From NCBI RefSeq assembly GCF_932526225.1, contig NC_064043.1, positions 4,703,501-4,767,500 on the forward strand: DNA of 64,000 nt, in the 5' to 3' direction. This document shows, piece by piece, positions 35,718 to 48,134 of this stretch. Each line of letters starts with the position of its first letter. Position 1 is the first letter of the stretch. This stretch comes from Nematostella vectensis (lineage: Eukaryota; Cnidaria; Anthozoa; Actiniaria; Edwardsiidae). A program made the position numbers and the translations under genes. The notes beneath the pieces are model-generated. The model had not been told where the DNA came from and searched no databases. It was given only the letters and a program-made list of their open reading frames with translations.

Positions 35718-38700
35718 GACGACCTAAGGCAACGTATAAGGGTTAATAAATGCGACGTGGTTATAGAATGGTAACTTTATCTTTTGGCGACTACCTGCGC
35801 AATACGTGATACATGCAGGGCCCTCAGGGTCTTTTGACATGTGATTGCTATTTATACCCAACTCCGGATTTACCGATTAGCTAAATTAGCTCTTTAAAAA
35901 CTTACACCGATTCTCCGGGTCTCACCACATGTTGGCGGCTTAGCGAGGGTTTGTTTTCCATTCAAAACTAATCAAAATATTTCGGAGCTATGGAATGCGT
36001 CATGTTCTAATCCTATAAGCACGTCTCGGCTTGACAAGTCGGTGCGAAATCGCACGAAATCTGATAATCTTATTTGGATCCGGATCGAAGATAAAAATAT
36101 CCATGTTGCAGCGGAGAGATACAATGAGAAAATTCTTTAATTTCCCGATCAGAAGATGGGGTGCCCATTTCTAGCGATATTCCACCCCATGTGTTTTTCT
36201 CACCCTCGGATAAACAACGTCCTTGGTGAGGGTCATGTAAACGACACCCTGACAGTTACATTCATCCTAAATCCTAATAATCCTAGATACAAATCCGTTA
36301 CAAACAAAAAGTCGTGCATATGATATTAGAAAAAGCAAGAGCGGGAATTTGACAACTGTCAATGTGATTTATTGTAATTTGATTACGTTTACTTGACCCC
36401 ACCTGAGCAGCACTTTCAGGCGCTAATTAATTAAGTGAGATCAACAACTTAATATTCCGGAGTTAATTGTAATCACTATTGTGAGTCGTTTCATGATAAG
36501 AATGACCTTAAGGTCATGTTGTACAGAGAGGTTCTACGACTCAGCAGTTGAATCATCTAAAAAATGTTCCCCTGAAGAGAAGAAATTTTATTGAGGGATT
36601 ATTCTTGATGTCCGGAAGTTTCTTTTGGCTTTCCGCCCCCGAATGACATAACCTGATCCTTAGCTCACAGGGGTCATAGTTCTATGTTTCCCCTGGATTA
36701 CCTTAGCTTTCACCCTTTGTTACTTCGAGATATAATAACATTCCTTCATGTCTTGTGACCCTTAACACGCTATGACCTAACCCCAGAGATAAAGAAAGGG
36801 CCAACCCACCATTAAACCATCTTCCTCAGCATAACAAGAGCCCGATCAACAATGCCCTCTGCCTTCAGGACCCTACCTAAAGTTTTTACTCAGGCTTGGT
36901 GGGTGTGGCGGGATTTATGGTCGGTCTTTGTTTTCTTAGAGACGTTTTATCTATGGATCGACGAAAAGGACAATCTACTAAATTTCCTCTCCGGTTCTGC
37001 ACAATCTACTGCATAGCAAACAGGCGAGAAAAAAATAAACACACAGCTTAGTGAAAGACGCTGTAGTACTTGTAGTTTTTTGTTCAGTGTGACAGTGAGT
37101 AAAAATTGATTTGAGTTGAACTAGAGCTTATCCCCTAAAAGTGATTCATCTTGATAAAACGAAACAAGTTATTTACCTATAAAAGGCGTCTATACATTCA
37201 TGTGAGCTTTTTTAAAAGGCTAGCTGATGAATAAGACTTTGAGGTTGCCCCTTTTCTTAAACCTGATTTTTTTTAAGAAGCAAAACTCGAAAGAACGGTA
37301 AGTCATTGTGGGTACTGAATGAACGCCCGGAAAAGTTTGGTTTGTTTTCTCTTACATATCTTTAGCGTTCAGCCGCGTTTATCATGCTTGCGTGTCTCAA
37401 ATCAGAAAAAAAGAATGATAGAGGTGAGAAGAGGAGAGAAGAAACCCTTCGATCTTTAAGGTTGAAGCGTTTAGAACGCGTTGCGTTTCCAGTCGTTATT
37501 ATCCTATGTCAAAGGTATTTTTGAACTGCTATAATTTTTAAACGAGCAAGCGGCATACATTACATGTAACATTATTACAAAGTAACATTTTGTGCAGTGA
37601 GGAGATAGTTATGCCGAGTATCGCGTATAACTCAAGCTCTTAGCGTTTTTGTTTTTACTGAATAAAATATGCATTCCCAATTCCCCGGAGCAATCTCCAA
37701 AATAATCTACACTGTGGATTCCTATAAGGGTATTTTTTGTCATTCACGTGTACCTGTAACTAGATATGATATAAAGGTCCCATCAAATGGACAACATGAA
37801 AAACCATAGATGTCTTTAGGCGCATCGTTCGCCAAATAAGTAGGAATTATAAGTGAATACTTAGTTACCTCTTTGATTGCTCAGTTCCTTGGTAAGAAGT
37901 TGGTGTCTTGACTCTTTGCTACCAAGCGAGTAAGAATGTTCACGCTCAAGACGAGTGATTGCCGGACAGTCCTTTTACCCTTTTATAGCGCGGTTTCGCG
38001 TACGATCAAATATTGACTTTCTCGGTAGGGGATTACTAAAACGCGTCACACGTTTGCGGGCAAAGCGATACAAAGAAAGTCATTATATCGGAGGTGTCTA
38101 GGTGGTGTTACTTGCCTCCCAGGGACGAGGCGAGAAGAGCTGGGGGATGGGAATAAATTTGATTTTGTTGGCTGAAGTCCGTTTTCAAAACAGCAGCGCA
38201 AATACTACCGTTTCAAGCAGGAGTTTATATGTATTTTGCCGCGTAAACCGTATCCAATCATTTAAGAAAACGCAAGTAATAAAAAAGTTTCTAAGTACGT
38301 AATCTGCAAAAGCGGGATGATCTACTGTTGAGGTGTGACAATGTGATATTTGTAAGTTGATGAAATATGCAGAAATTTCAACATTAGAGCAACATCTGTA
38401 AATGCAATTCGTAGTTCGAATCTTTAAAACTTTATAAACTATTACGGGTAATCGTAAAAATGTCTTTTAAAGCTGACGCTGCTTGCCGCTACTACTAGGT
38501 TGTTTATACGCTGTCGTATTTCTACGCACGACGGCGGTCTGCTCTGCGATTTTTACAATGTGCTTATTGTTTGTTTTACAGCCTTGTGTATGCGATCACC
38601 TTATGTGATGGATCATAGTTTGATTACAAGCTACATAAATCAACACATCTACAGGAAACACACATACGATAGTCATGACATTACTCACACATTATCCAAT

Positions 38701-40010
38701 TGGCGTCGTCAACCCACAGTTCTCCCCCCTCCCCTCCCCCCATCGTGCTCCTAGTATTTGCCCCACCACCCTCCCGACCCCTATTGTTGTTGTTGTAATT
38801 GATTTTTTTCGTTCACAGCAAATTCACGGATATTTGTACAGTCTTCCCCCCCTCCCCCCTGTTGTTTTTTAGCATTTATGTCGTAAGAGCGTTATCGTAC
38901 GTGATAAAGCGAACAAATAAACGTCTAGGCGTAGTTTCCTAAACTTGTAAGTCACACTTAGTAAACAAAAGCTCCGGGAGAGCTTTTTGAAGGAGTTTTC
39001 TTTTCTCACGGTTAAATTGGAATATAGTTTTGAAAGTAGTCTTAGGAGATTTCAAAGTAGTACCTAGATACCAAAGCAATATATTTTACTCTCGAAATTT
39101 TACTTTTCAAAACAGATGGAAGGCTAGAATTGTATAATTCCCTGTGAGCTTGCTTTACTAAAGCTATTAAGCCTCTAATCGCAACAATGAATAGCGCTTA
39201 CGCTCAATGATGGCTCGGATCAGAGGGACTACTATGAATGCTTAGGGTCTTATAAAGCGGGGATTATGCAGAGTTGAGTTTAATCTGAAATTTGACCGCG
39301 CCTACATGGTACCAGGTGCTGGTGATGAGTATCGAACGTTTGTAGAAATAAGCGAAAATACTCATAAAGTGTTTGATTCTGACTAGCCAATGGATCTTCA
39401 ATTTTGATTTTTCTGTGAAATGACAATTGATTATCTAAGCATTTTTTTCGTTATTATTCTCGTTTTGTTTATAAATGATAAGTAAATAGTGTAATCGCTG
39501 CGTATTGATTTTTGATGAGATGTTTGAATAGATTTTTATTAACATATGAGACGTTTCTTGCTATAAAAATGTTTTTCACGCATCTATTCTTTCACAGGAA
39601 GGATGAATGAAAATGAAGCTTTAGATTACGTCACCTATCCTTGACTATAAACCTGACTGCCTCGGAGTTCTTAAATCCAAAACGATAAACAACACAAAGC
39701 TCAGAAAGTCAAGCCGTTGTGGCGCAAGGTGCGTCGTGTGTGTTCGTCTTTTTTTATTTCTTCAATCAGTTCCCATCAGTGCTTATTTGATTGTTCGGCG
39801 AGCGCTCGGCAAGCGCTCGTTTTTCGGCGATTGTCGGTAAGCGCTCGGCGCTCTGAAGGCATTGTCGGGCTTTTCTCGAGACTTAAAAAAAAATCATAGC
39901 AGTTGTAGCTGTTTATTGTTTACATTTTTCACACTAGCTTGTACCCAGAAAACGCAGTGATTTAGGGTATACTGCGCTTCAAACAAAATTTCAACCTTTT
40001 AAAATCTCAA
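35718..40010. other. Intergenic region between Dmbx-B and Dmbx-C
   Basis: No coding exon recognised. It should contain the Dmbx-B promoter, but no TATA box or start site can be assigned from sequence alone. Short C-rich patches occur at 38728-38870, and a repeated GCGCTCGGC-type patch is at 39795-39850. Confidence 0.5.
39912..39917 (-). terminator. Candidate polyadenylation signal for Dmbx-C
   Basis: AATAAA on the minus strand about 95 bp beyond the Dmbx-C stop. Confidence 0.35.
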
Positions 40011-42888
40011 TCAACATTTATATATATTCCAGCTCGGTATACCATAGTCTCTATAGTTTATGTTACCATAGTAACCAAAGGGGTAAATAATTGGGCCAAG
40101 ATGAAGGGTCAGGCCTGGGGCCGCTGTGATGACGTCATGACCTGTGATGTCATAGCTGTGATGCGCCCTAAGTGGAACACGCTGGAACACAGGAGGATTA
40201 GATTCTTGGGGGTTCATCGGTCTTGTTTTGACATTGTTCTTGTCTTTGTTTTCCTGACGAGTTTCTTCTTTATCCCGTTCGCTGCTCTTGCCCTTTACGG
40301 GTACCCTGTGTTTCTTGCCCGCATTTTGGGAGGTTTCCCCTGTGTGGGTTTCGGTAGAAGAATGGGCGTGGCCAAATCCATGCTGTAGCCGCCTGTGCTT
40401 TGCTCGACGATTCTTAAACCAGATCTAGGATACAAATCATTATTAAAATCCATAATTTTGTCGTGCAATACAAAAAGTGAAATACTGACATGGGCACAAT
40501 ACATGCAGTATCAAGCCATTTTTATCAATGTGCACATAATTTTTAAACTTTGAAAAATGATTTTAACGGCGGTGCAAACAATATCGATTATCAATTTTAA
40601 CATGTATCCAAAGCTACACCCTAAAACTATGCAAAATTATGAAAAATTATCTTGATATACACAATTACTATTACATTCAATGATGGAACTATTCTTCCCC
40701 AGATTCAAACTTGGGCAGAGTAAAAAATAATTAGCCTAGAATGATGGAGATTAGTTTAAAAAAATGTACCTGAATGCGCTCCTCTGGGAGGCCTGTGTAG
40801 CCCGCGAGTTGGTCACGTTCGTAGATTGGTGGGTAGTGCGTCTGAGCAAATGCGCTTTCCAGCGCACACAACTGCCAATCCGCGAACGAGGTGCGCACGC
40901 GCCTACGTCTTGTCACTGCTGTGTGTGGGAATGCGGGCGCAGATGGAGGATTGGCGTATGGCAGTGTAAAACCTGGAAGAGTGATATCCTATAATAAAAA
41001 CTGTCGCTTATTTGAAATAATATATTATTAATTTATTTCTTTTTCTTGTTTGCTATTTTCTCCTTGAAAGCTTAGGGCTTACTGACTGGGGGTTTGCTCT
41101 CATAAAAGCAAAGGTTGACATTGATAAATCTTTTTTACATTCTAAGCAAAGTAAATTTGAAACAGTTAACATTGTATATGTTTAAAGATATACTACATCT
41201 GGATAAAACCTTTCCTGGATAAGAAGAATAAGTCAATCAAATAAACAGGCAAAAAAAATAAAATACTCCAGCACTGTATGCGAAATGTAATCAAGATACA
41301 CTCCAGGTAAATCTTAATGCCTCTTGTGAGGAAGAATCTCTAGATAGTGTTTAAGTACCAAAGTCCCTTACTTTTGATTAGCTTAATTTACCCTGATATC
41401 TTTAATGGTATAAGATATCAAATCTACGCTTGCCCATTAACAAGGCTACGCCCCGAACAACAAAAATGTTTGAATTGACTTGAATTTCTAGCTAGTTGTG
41501 AGGCATGACCGATCTGTGAAGTATACACTCTTTTTTTATAAGAACCTTTTTCACAAGAACTTCCAGCCTGAGATTTCACCAAATAAAAGAACATACTAAG
41601 ATATCGTGGCTCAGATAAAAGAAAAATATGGTTTTGTTATTGTGTTGCGTTCTAAAATGCAGAATCAAATTGTGTTCATAATAGCTACCTGAGTTATTAG
41701 TGCTATTGATCATTTGTGTAATAAGTTCTCTTTCTAATAATTCATTGGGAATTATTTGTATATATACTAAAATTTAGGAACTTCCTTAACAACATTTTCA
41801 GTCTTTAAATGCTCCAGTAGGAACTGACGAGTCTTCTGAAAATTAGATGTTCTTGTATGTAGTGTATGTAGGATAGGTATAGGTGTCACGAAGAATTCAA
41901 AGATAGGCGTTTTTTTGCGTCCAAGAGATTTCTTGAAGTCCATTCGCTTTGGGTTGGTTAAGTGCAACTTGGAGACTTTCTCCACTATGTAGTTTTCTTA
42001 TCCGAGAAATTGAACACATAGAAGATTGATTTCCAGCCCACTCGAGACCAAAGGTATGCCCTCAGGAAAGCCCTAGAGCGTCGTGACTGGATCCTTCTTG
42101 AGCGGCAAAACATAAAAACTTTAAGCGAATCGTGCTTGTCTACGTTGCGTCTCTTAAACCTTGCGGAAAATCATCGCATTTAAAGGATTTGTACGGTATG
42201 TATAATGAATTTTGCATCCGTTGGTGTTAGGTTGTTTGATGGCAGAGCTCTCAGATTACCAAAAGACATTGATTCGTCCACTGATTGGCTCTTGTTCAAG
42301 AAAGTTCATCTGCAAAGGCTATCGTGCCATATTTTCTGAAAACCATTTTTCATTTTTTTGACAGGTCCATAGATCGGTATGCAGCGCAAATGGTGATTAA
42401 ACAAGCGGAAGGATTTCAGGTTTAGGCAGATTAAGTTATAAAGTTGTCCGTTTACGCCCAAGTTTGCTTGAATAAACTTAATAAACACTGCGCCACTAGA
42501 AAGCCGAGCACAAGAGAAAGTTGCTAAAGTGCTATCACTTGCACCTCTTAAACTGGGTCGAGTTCGTTTGAGCTATGAAAAGAGTGTGCTTTGTAAACAT
42601 GTTCTGAGGGCTTTGTGTACAATGCCTACCTCTTTGGGTATGATGCGACGCCGGGACGTAGAAGGCATTTTTTTCGCTCCCAAAGAGCGATGGTGTTGTC
42701 CGTGGCGACCAAAGCGGTGCTGAATCGTCTTGTAGAAGTCTTGCGATGGAAAATGGATGCTCCGGGCGATCCATTTTACCGTTTCTAATCACTAGCGATT
42801 CACTGCCCAAGAATGCGACACGTTCCTGATTTGCACAATTCTGGGTATTGTTTGCGTCGAGTGTGTCACATGTGCTTTTCCCATTCAT
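40011..42888 (-). CDS. Dmbx-C: divergent K50 paired-class homeobox protein
   Basis: Proposed exons are 42888-42630, 40972-40770 and 40424-40011 (stop TGA), about 291 residues. Exon 1 contains the eh1-like HPFSIARLLQDD (FSIARLL at 46-52) and ends in phase 1 at a GTAGG donor. It lacks LAERLA. Exon 2 is 203 nt and encodes a Pro-rich lead, then the homeodomain from RRRVRTSFADWQL to LPEERIQ. Exon 3 opens [12 protein letters not shown], so Lys50 and Asn51 are kept, and continues into a charged linker and a Tyr-rich tail ending in Cys. Exon order, phases (1, then 0) and position in the array mark it as a Dmbx paralog, but the homeodomain is clearly divergent (PPIYERDQLAGYTG). An internal Met at residue 39 could be the true start. 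An alternative exon-2 acceptor at 40988 would not fit the phase of exon 1. Confidence 0.82.
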
Positions 42889-45800
42889 AAGTTTATACTC
42901 AGGGACGTGTTTAGCCGTTTTATCGATACTCTTGTCTTTGACACGGTGAACTGAGACTTGTTGTGCTAATTCTGCCTGATCATGAGATTATCATCGGTTG
43001 GATTATCCCGGCTGGATGGCTCAGCGGTGTCCGGGCATGGGACGGGGTGCAAAGCAAGAGGACCTCTCACTCGTCATGTGTTGGCCTTGTCTCATACCTC
43101 GTGTTATATGCTATGCCATGTTCTACACGATTCCCTTGACACGGTTATCTAGGTATCATCTCTGGTGTAAATGTTTTTTTGACTTCTTGTCAGAGAGTGA
43201 GTGACTTGTATGGGCGTGGCTTTTGAGGGTTTCTGGGTATGTAATCACGTGTAAATCGCGCGGAATCTAACACAGTACAAGAAGAAGTGCTACACTAAGG
43301 CATGTCCTAAATACTAAAAGCAGTTGGACATGCTGAGCCTTTTCTAGAAAATGTTACAGTGATACATAAACAAGGTCCCCTAGGACTTCAGCCGAGTTTC
43401 CGGAATTCTAATGGATTCGAGTTTGAGATGTACTTGCTTGGTTATAATTTCTGGCGTTTGGATGAGAAATCGCTGTATTTAATTGGTATGCACCATTTTA
43501 GAACAAGCTTCTCAATGGGATATGGGCTGTTTTTCGGGAGCTAAGAGCTAATACAAATCGAAGCAGAAGCGTAGACCACACGACATGGGGGCTCGACCTT
43601 CCATACAATGCCCCCAAGTATACAAACCGCAAGACAGAGTCGAATTCAACCCTGAACCCTAGGATGTCACGTATAATAATCTTACAGTAAGGAAAGTGTA
43701 TTAAAAGACTTGATTTCAGGCCCGCTTTTCTCAAGCATCAGTACAATAATAAACTATGTGATTTCTGACATCAAAAGCAACATTGTGCAAAAGGGAATTC
43801 TCACATTTTCCTAAACAAATAATTAAAAGGGGTGAATGTAGTGAATTTACAGTTTAATTGGTTGTTATCCAGTGGGTAAACTAAAGCTGAGACTGTTATG
43901 AGTAGACGATGGGTAGTGCCTCAAAATTATAGATTAAAATATCGCTAAATGCTATTCTGTAAGACATGGGTCCTTCCAAGAGAGCATAAGATATCTTATG
44001 CTGGTCCTCCTTATAGTAGGTTTCTTCTTATTGTATTTTCTGGTTTATTTCTATCAGTAAAGTATGCGAGGCGGTTGCACTCTTTATTCAAACGCACTAA
44101 ACAACACTCTTTCCACTAGTGAAACCTTATCATTCCATACTAATTTAATATAGTAGCTGTTCGAAGGGAATAACTCATTCCATATTAACAGCTACTAGTA
44201 CATTTTATTCAACAAGCAAGGTAAGGCTTTAGCCTCGAAGACCTGTCCTTGTAGCGAGTATTTACCAAAACAAGAACAGTAGTCCGGAGGAAGAGGCTCA
44301 AATGTTCATTTCGCTATTCCTTGCAGCATCGTTTTATGATCTTCTGCTTGCTAATGTTTGGTTTAGTATTACTATACCAGAGATGTATATTATCTATGAC
44401 TATTTGCCACTATTCGTTGAAAGCATAGGCTTGTGCTTTAGGTATTTTTGGGCTTAAAATATAACACAGGGTATGTGTGGTACCCTGTTCTTGATTGATA
44501 AAAGGCATGTAATAGTTTGTGCATTTTGTTATTAATTAATTACCTCAAAACCGCGCAAATGAGTATTCTTTCAAAACGCGTACCAGTTGTGTAAAGATTA
44601 TTTTCGTACCGTACTCCTCAACATCACCTTAATAGCACCTTAAGTTAACATCGTTGGTTTTTCTTGTATGGTGACTCAGAATAACTTGAACAAACTTAGC
44701 TTTCACAAAGTGTTCGTGACTGCAAACATCTCCCCAAAGTAATATGCTTTTTTTCTGCTATCATGGAGAAAACAAGGCCGCCAATACCAACATTACTGGG
44801 GCAGCCCTAAGCTCTTTTTCCCCTACTTCCAGACGTTTAACGGGTTTAACCAGGATTTGATGAGAGAGGTGCATAGCCAAAGATGCGAAATGAGAAATGT
44901 CTGTAAAATTTGTCAATGCATCCATAGGAAAAGACCCTTTTGGTGGATTCCAGAACTAGCCTTAAGGGAAAATGTAGCGCATGTAGTAAATCTGTTATTA
45001 TCGAATAATTTTATCAGTCCTTTGCTTCAAAAGATAGAGTTATACATAATAAATGAAAAAAGGATTCACGGGTTGACGAGATCAAAGACACGAAGACATT
45101 AACGGCTGCTTGTTTTGTAGGAATAGCACCGACTACCGCTGAGGTCAACCCAGTAACGACAGTTTTGAGCAATCAATTCACATGGTCATGATTTAGTTTT
45201 TACTTAACGTGTTTAAAACTATAAAGAATCTGTAAGGTGATTCTTTCATCGCTTTTTAAACACCCCAATAATCTGTACAATTAAATATCGCTGCAAATTA
45301 AAATTTTTAAATCGATTTTTTATAAAAAGTTGAAGACCCTACCAAGTAGCGTAGAATCTAAATCCTGATTACCAGATTTGGAGGAGCGTCTTTGACCCGC
45401 GGTTCAGGAAATCGGATTCGACTTTGGAAAGCATTAAACGTGCTAATTGTATTAACAGATTCCAAGCAATTTGTTTATTATGGTGTCTATACCAATAGTT
45501 TGTGGGTACAACGTTTACTGTATTCTTGTGTGTGTTTCGGCTTGCATATTTATTTTCCGTGCAATATTATAGTGATAACATTCTTTCATACTAGCCCCAC
45601 ACTTGCGGAATGCCAAAAGATAAGAGAATCCTCTTCTGTTAATGTACCTTTATCTGCCGGAAGCAGATTATTGGCTATGTGTTGACAGTAATTGAATTAG
45701 TGTCAGAAATGACCGATGTGAGTTTAATGCTTTCGTAGCCAGCCTGTCTGACTGCTTTGCGCGTTATTTCAGCCGTCGCGGCGAAAAGGCCAAGCTGATG

Positions 45801-46542
45801 TCGATCGTATCAACACGACTGGATCGGTGGCCGCACAGTATTATAGTGTTAAAAGATTGCAGTTAATTTTTGCGTGATTAATCTTTCATTGGCCGTAATA
45901 TCGTTGGCTTGTGTAAGGAAGGTCCACTAAATAGTTCTTAGCTTGAAAAGTGCTAGCAGCATAAACGAACATCGATCGTGATACATCATAGCCGAAGCAG
46001 GCCTCGAATTAAGGGGGGGGGGGGGGGGGGCACAATACAGAAACATTAGGAAAACAATGGGGGGCACAGCCACGCCCCTACTGGGGGGTACCCCACCCCC
46101 TGCTACGGCCCTGTACATGATCAGTGTTTGAATGTAGCTGAGTTAATTGGTCTATAAAAGTAGACGGGGGTGATCGTCCTACCCTTAGAAGGTGTTCAAA
46201 TATTCTTCCTATTCTGCTATTAGGGATACGCCAATGGATCGTCTTATCCAATAACAAAGAACTTGTAGGCAAGGATAGCACTTTCTAAAGTCGCCAGAAA
46301 AAAAGATGTACTCGATGGCGGTGACTCTTGCGGGGTTAAATTCAACAGAACCGAAAATGTGCTTGTCTTCAGTGCTATGTCTTAGGTTTAGACATTTACT
46401 TCGACCACACCTAATGTATTACCCCCTTAGGGTCAAAACTAAGGGTCAAATTGTTCTTGGCATAGCTCAATACAAAATGAAGCAGCAGTTAATATTTATT
46501 CGTCATTTTACAGATAATCGGAGTTCTGTTATTGGAGCACCA

Positions 46543-46598
46543 TTCTCGTACCCAGGGCCCCTTGGTCATGTAAGAAAGGAAGGCTCTGGGAACGAGAA
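46543..46598. mobile_element. Foldback element, TTCTCGTACCCAGGGCC type
   Basis: The left arm TTCTCGTACCCAGGGCCCCTT (46543 onward) pairs with the right arm, which on the other strand reads TTCTCGTTCCCAGAGCCTT. Arms are about 20 bp around a 17-bp loop. This is a compact non-coding foldback repeat. Confidence 0.7.
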
Positions 46599-46905
46599 CG
46601 ATTTGGCAGGTTTGGAAAGTTTATTTGCAGCCGTGTTGTCACTTTTTGCTAATATTATGCGCAATGATTTAGATGAACACCCTCACTAAAAGGGGCGATA
46701 ATTATTGGAAAAACGAATCAGGTACAAAACAAATTTATCGACCATCTGCCAAAATCTATCTTTTGTGCTAAAATTCCTGACGTGACGTCATCGTGAGTTT
46801 TGTGTTATGCGGCGCTATATGTTACATTAGTGTGTGTGCGTGGAAGGGGGGGGGCTTTGAAGCAATTGGAGTGGGAAGAGAAGTTGAAAGGGGAGGGCTG
46901 GGGAA

Positions 46906-47013
46906 TACCCTGGGTGCAAGAGCCGCCAAACTTCTCTCGCCCAGTGACGATCAGCCAAATTAATGTCGGCGTCACTGGGCGAGAGAAGTCTTGAGGCTCT
47001 GGTAGCCAGGGTA
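46906..47013. mobile_element. Foldback/MITE-like hairpin with 44-bp arms
   Basis: The arms 46906-46949 and 46970-47013 are inverted copies matching at most positions. The inner 22 bases (ACTTCTCTCGCCCAGTGACG and its partner) are nearly perfect, and the loop is about 20 bp. The structure could form a long hairpin in RNA. It has no coding content. Confidence 0.85.
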
Positions 47014-47258
47014 GCTGGGGGGAATGTGGGGTGGTGAAAAAGGTAGACTTGTAGAAGGGCTTATATTTGTCTGTTTGCGTATATTACATGAGGCTGGATG
47101 TTATGACTCTTGGGTAGTGATAAGAGGGCCAAGATGGACCTTGCGACTACTCGGGAACATGTGAGTAACCTTTTGTGCGAGAGTCGAACATTTTTTTTTT
47201 TTTAATCTCTTCAAAAAGATTCCAGCAACAGCACATTTGACGTTGGATTATTTTTATA

Positions 47259-47300
47259 GAAACATGAACAGAGAAGTGAGCAACATGAACAGAGAAGTGT
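47259..47300. repeat. Tandem repeat, AACATGAACAGAGAAGTG unit
   Basis: Two head-to-tail copies of an approximately 21-bp unit. Confidence 0.8.
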
Positions 47301-47856
47301 GATATCAGTTTTATAACAATGGATATATTATGAAAATAACTAATAAAAAACTAAAAACTTGGAAATGCAAGTTCAACAAGAAAAAAAAATAAGAAGTTAA
47401 AGCCCGTCGATCAGACTTGAATGACACTTTTGTAAGCTATGGAACCCTTTACAAACTTGATATCATCTCAGTAAGTGAACTAAATCCGCTTGAATCACGA
47501 TGGATTTCGTCAATCAATCAATAGGAAGCATCAAGCGCCAGTGACGGATCAAGGGAAAGGTTGAGGGAGTTGCCACCCCGCTCCCTCCTTCTTTTAGGGA
47601 GAGGGAATGCTTTATACACAGTCCTGAAGTTGGAGTCAAAACCCGTTTCCCGGCCGTTGTTCTGGCAAAATCCCGGTAGCTGTACTGTATATTTTACAGG
47701 GGAGGCGGGAGGGGGGGGGGGGGGGGGGGGCAACTAAAAAGAGGTCCTAAATTTAGAAGGGTTAGTAGTCTTATAGTCTCCTGCGCAGCCGTCCATCCAT
47801 CCTCTTTATAAACTGGATCCACCCGTGAACGTGTGAACGTTAGAGTTGTGCATTAT

Positions 47857-47862
47857 TTTATT
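47857..47862 (-). terminator. Candidate polyadenylation signal for Dmbx-D
   Basis: AATAAA on the minus strand about 270 bp beyond the stop of Dmbx-D. Confidence 0.35.
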
Positions 47863-48134
47863 GATACGCTTTACAATACTATAAGCAAAATGCTAGTGAG
47901 GCGAATGAAAATTACCCTATGACAAGAAATCTATTCACATATTTACAATAGTTTGTTTCACGTCCAAGAGGTGTGAATCCCGTCGTAAGGAATCTTATGA
48001 TAGTCTGTACATTCTCCTACAATAATGCCCAGTTGCCATGACGACATAGATCTACTCCCTCACAGAGGTTACTCATAATTAAGGGATTAGAAGAGGTTTT
48101 TTGAGATTACTTTTTTTTTCAATTGTCCTTTAAT

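Larger units (their letters stand above)
42889..48134. other. Intergenic region between Dmbx-C and Dmbx-D
   Basis: No host exon recognised. The region contains two foldback elements (46543-46598 and 46906-47013), long G tracts at about 46012-46030 and 47710-47730, a 19-bp tandem repeat near 47259-47300, and a repeated TE-like phrase near 46080-46110 (CCTGCTACGGCCCTG). Frames such as 46306-46689 overlap these elements. Confidence 0.5.

Noticed and set aside
40971-40988. Acceptor at 40988 for Dmbx-C exon 2, giving Asp-Ile as in the paralogs
   Set aside because: It would start in phase 0, while exon 1 ends in phase 1; the acceptor at 40972 fits the phase.
46306-46689. 127-residue plus-strand frame
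   Set aside because: It spans a foldback element and shows no protein family resemblance.
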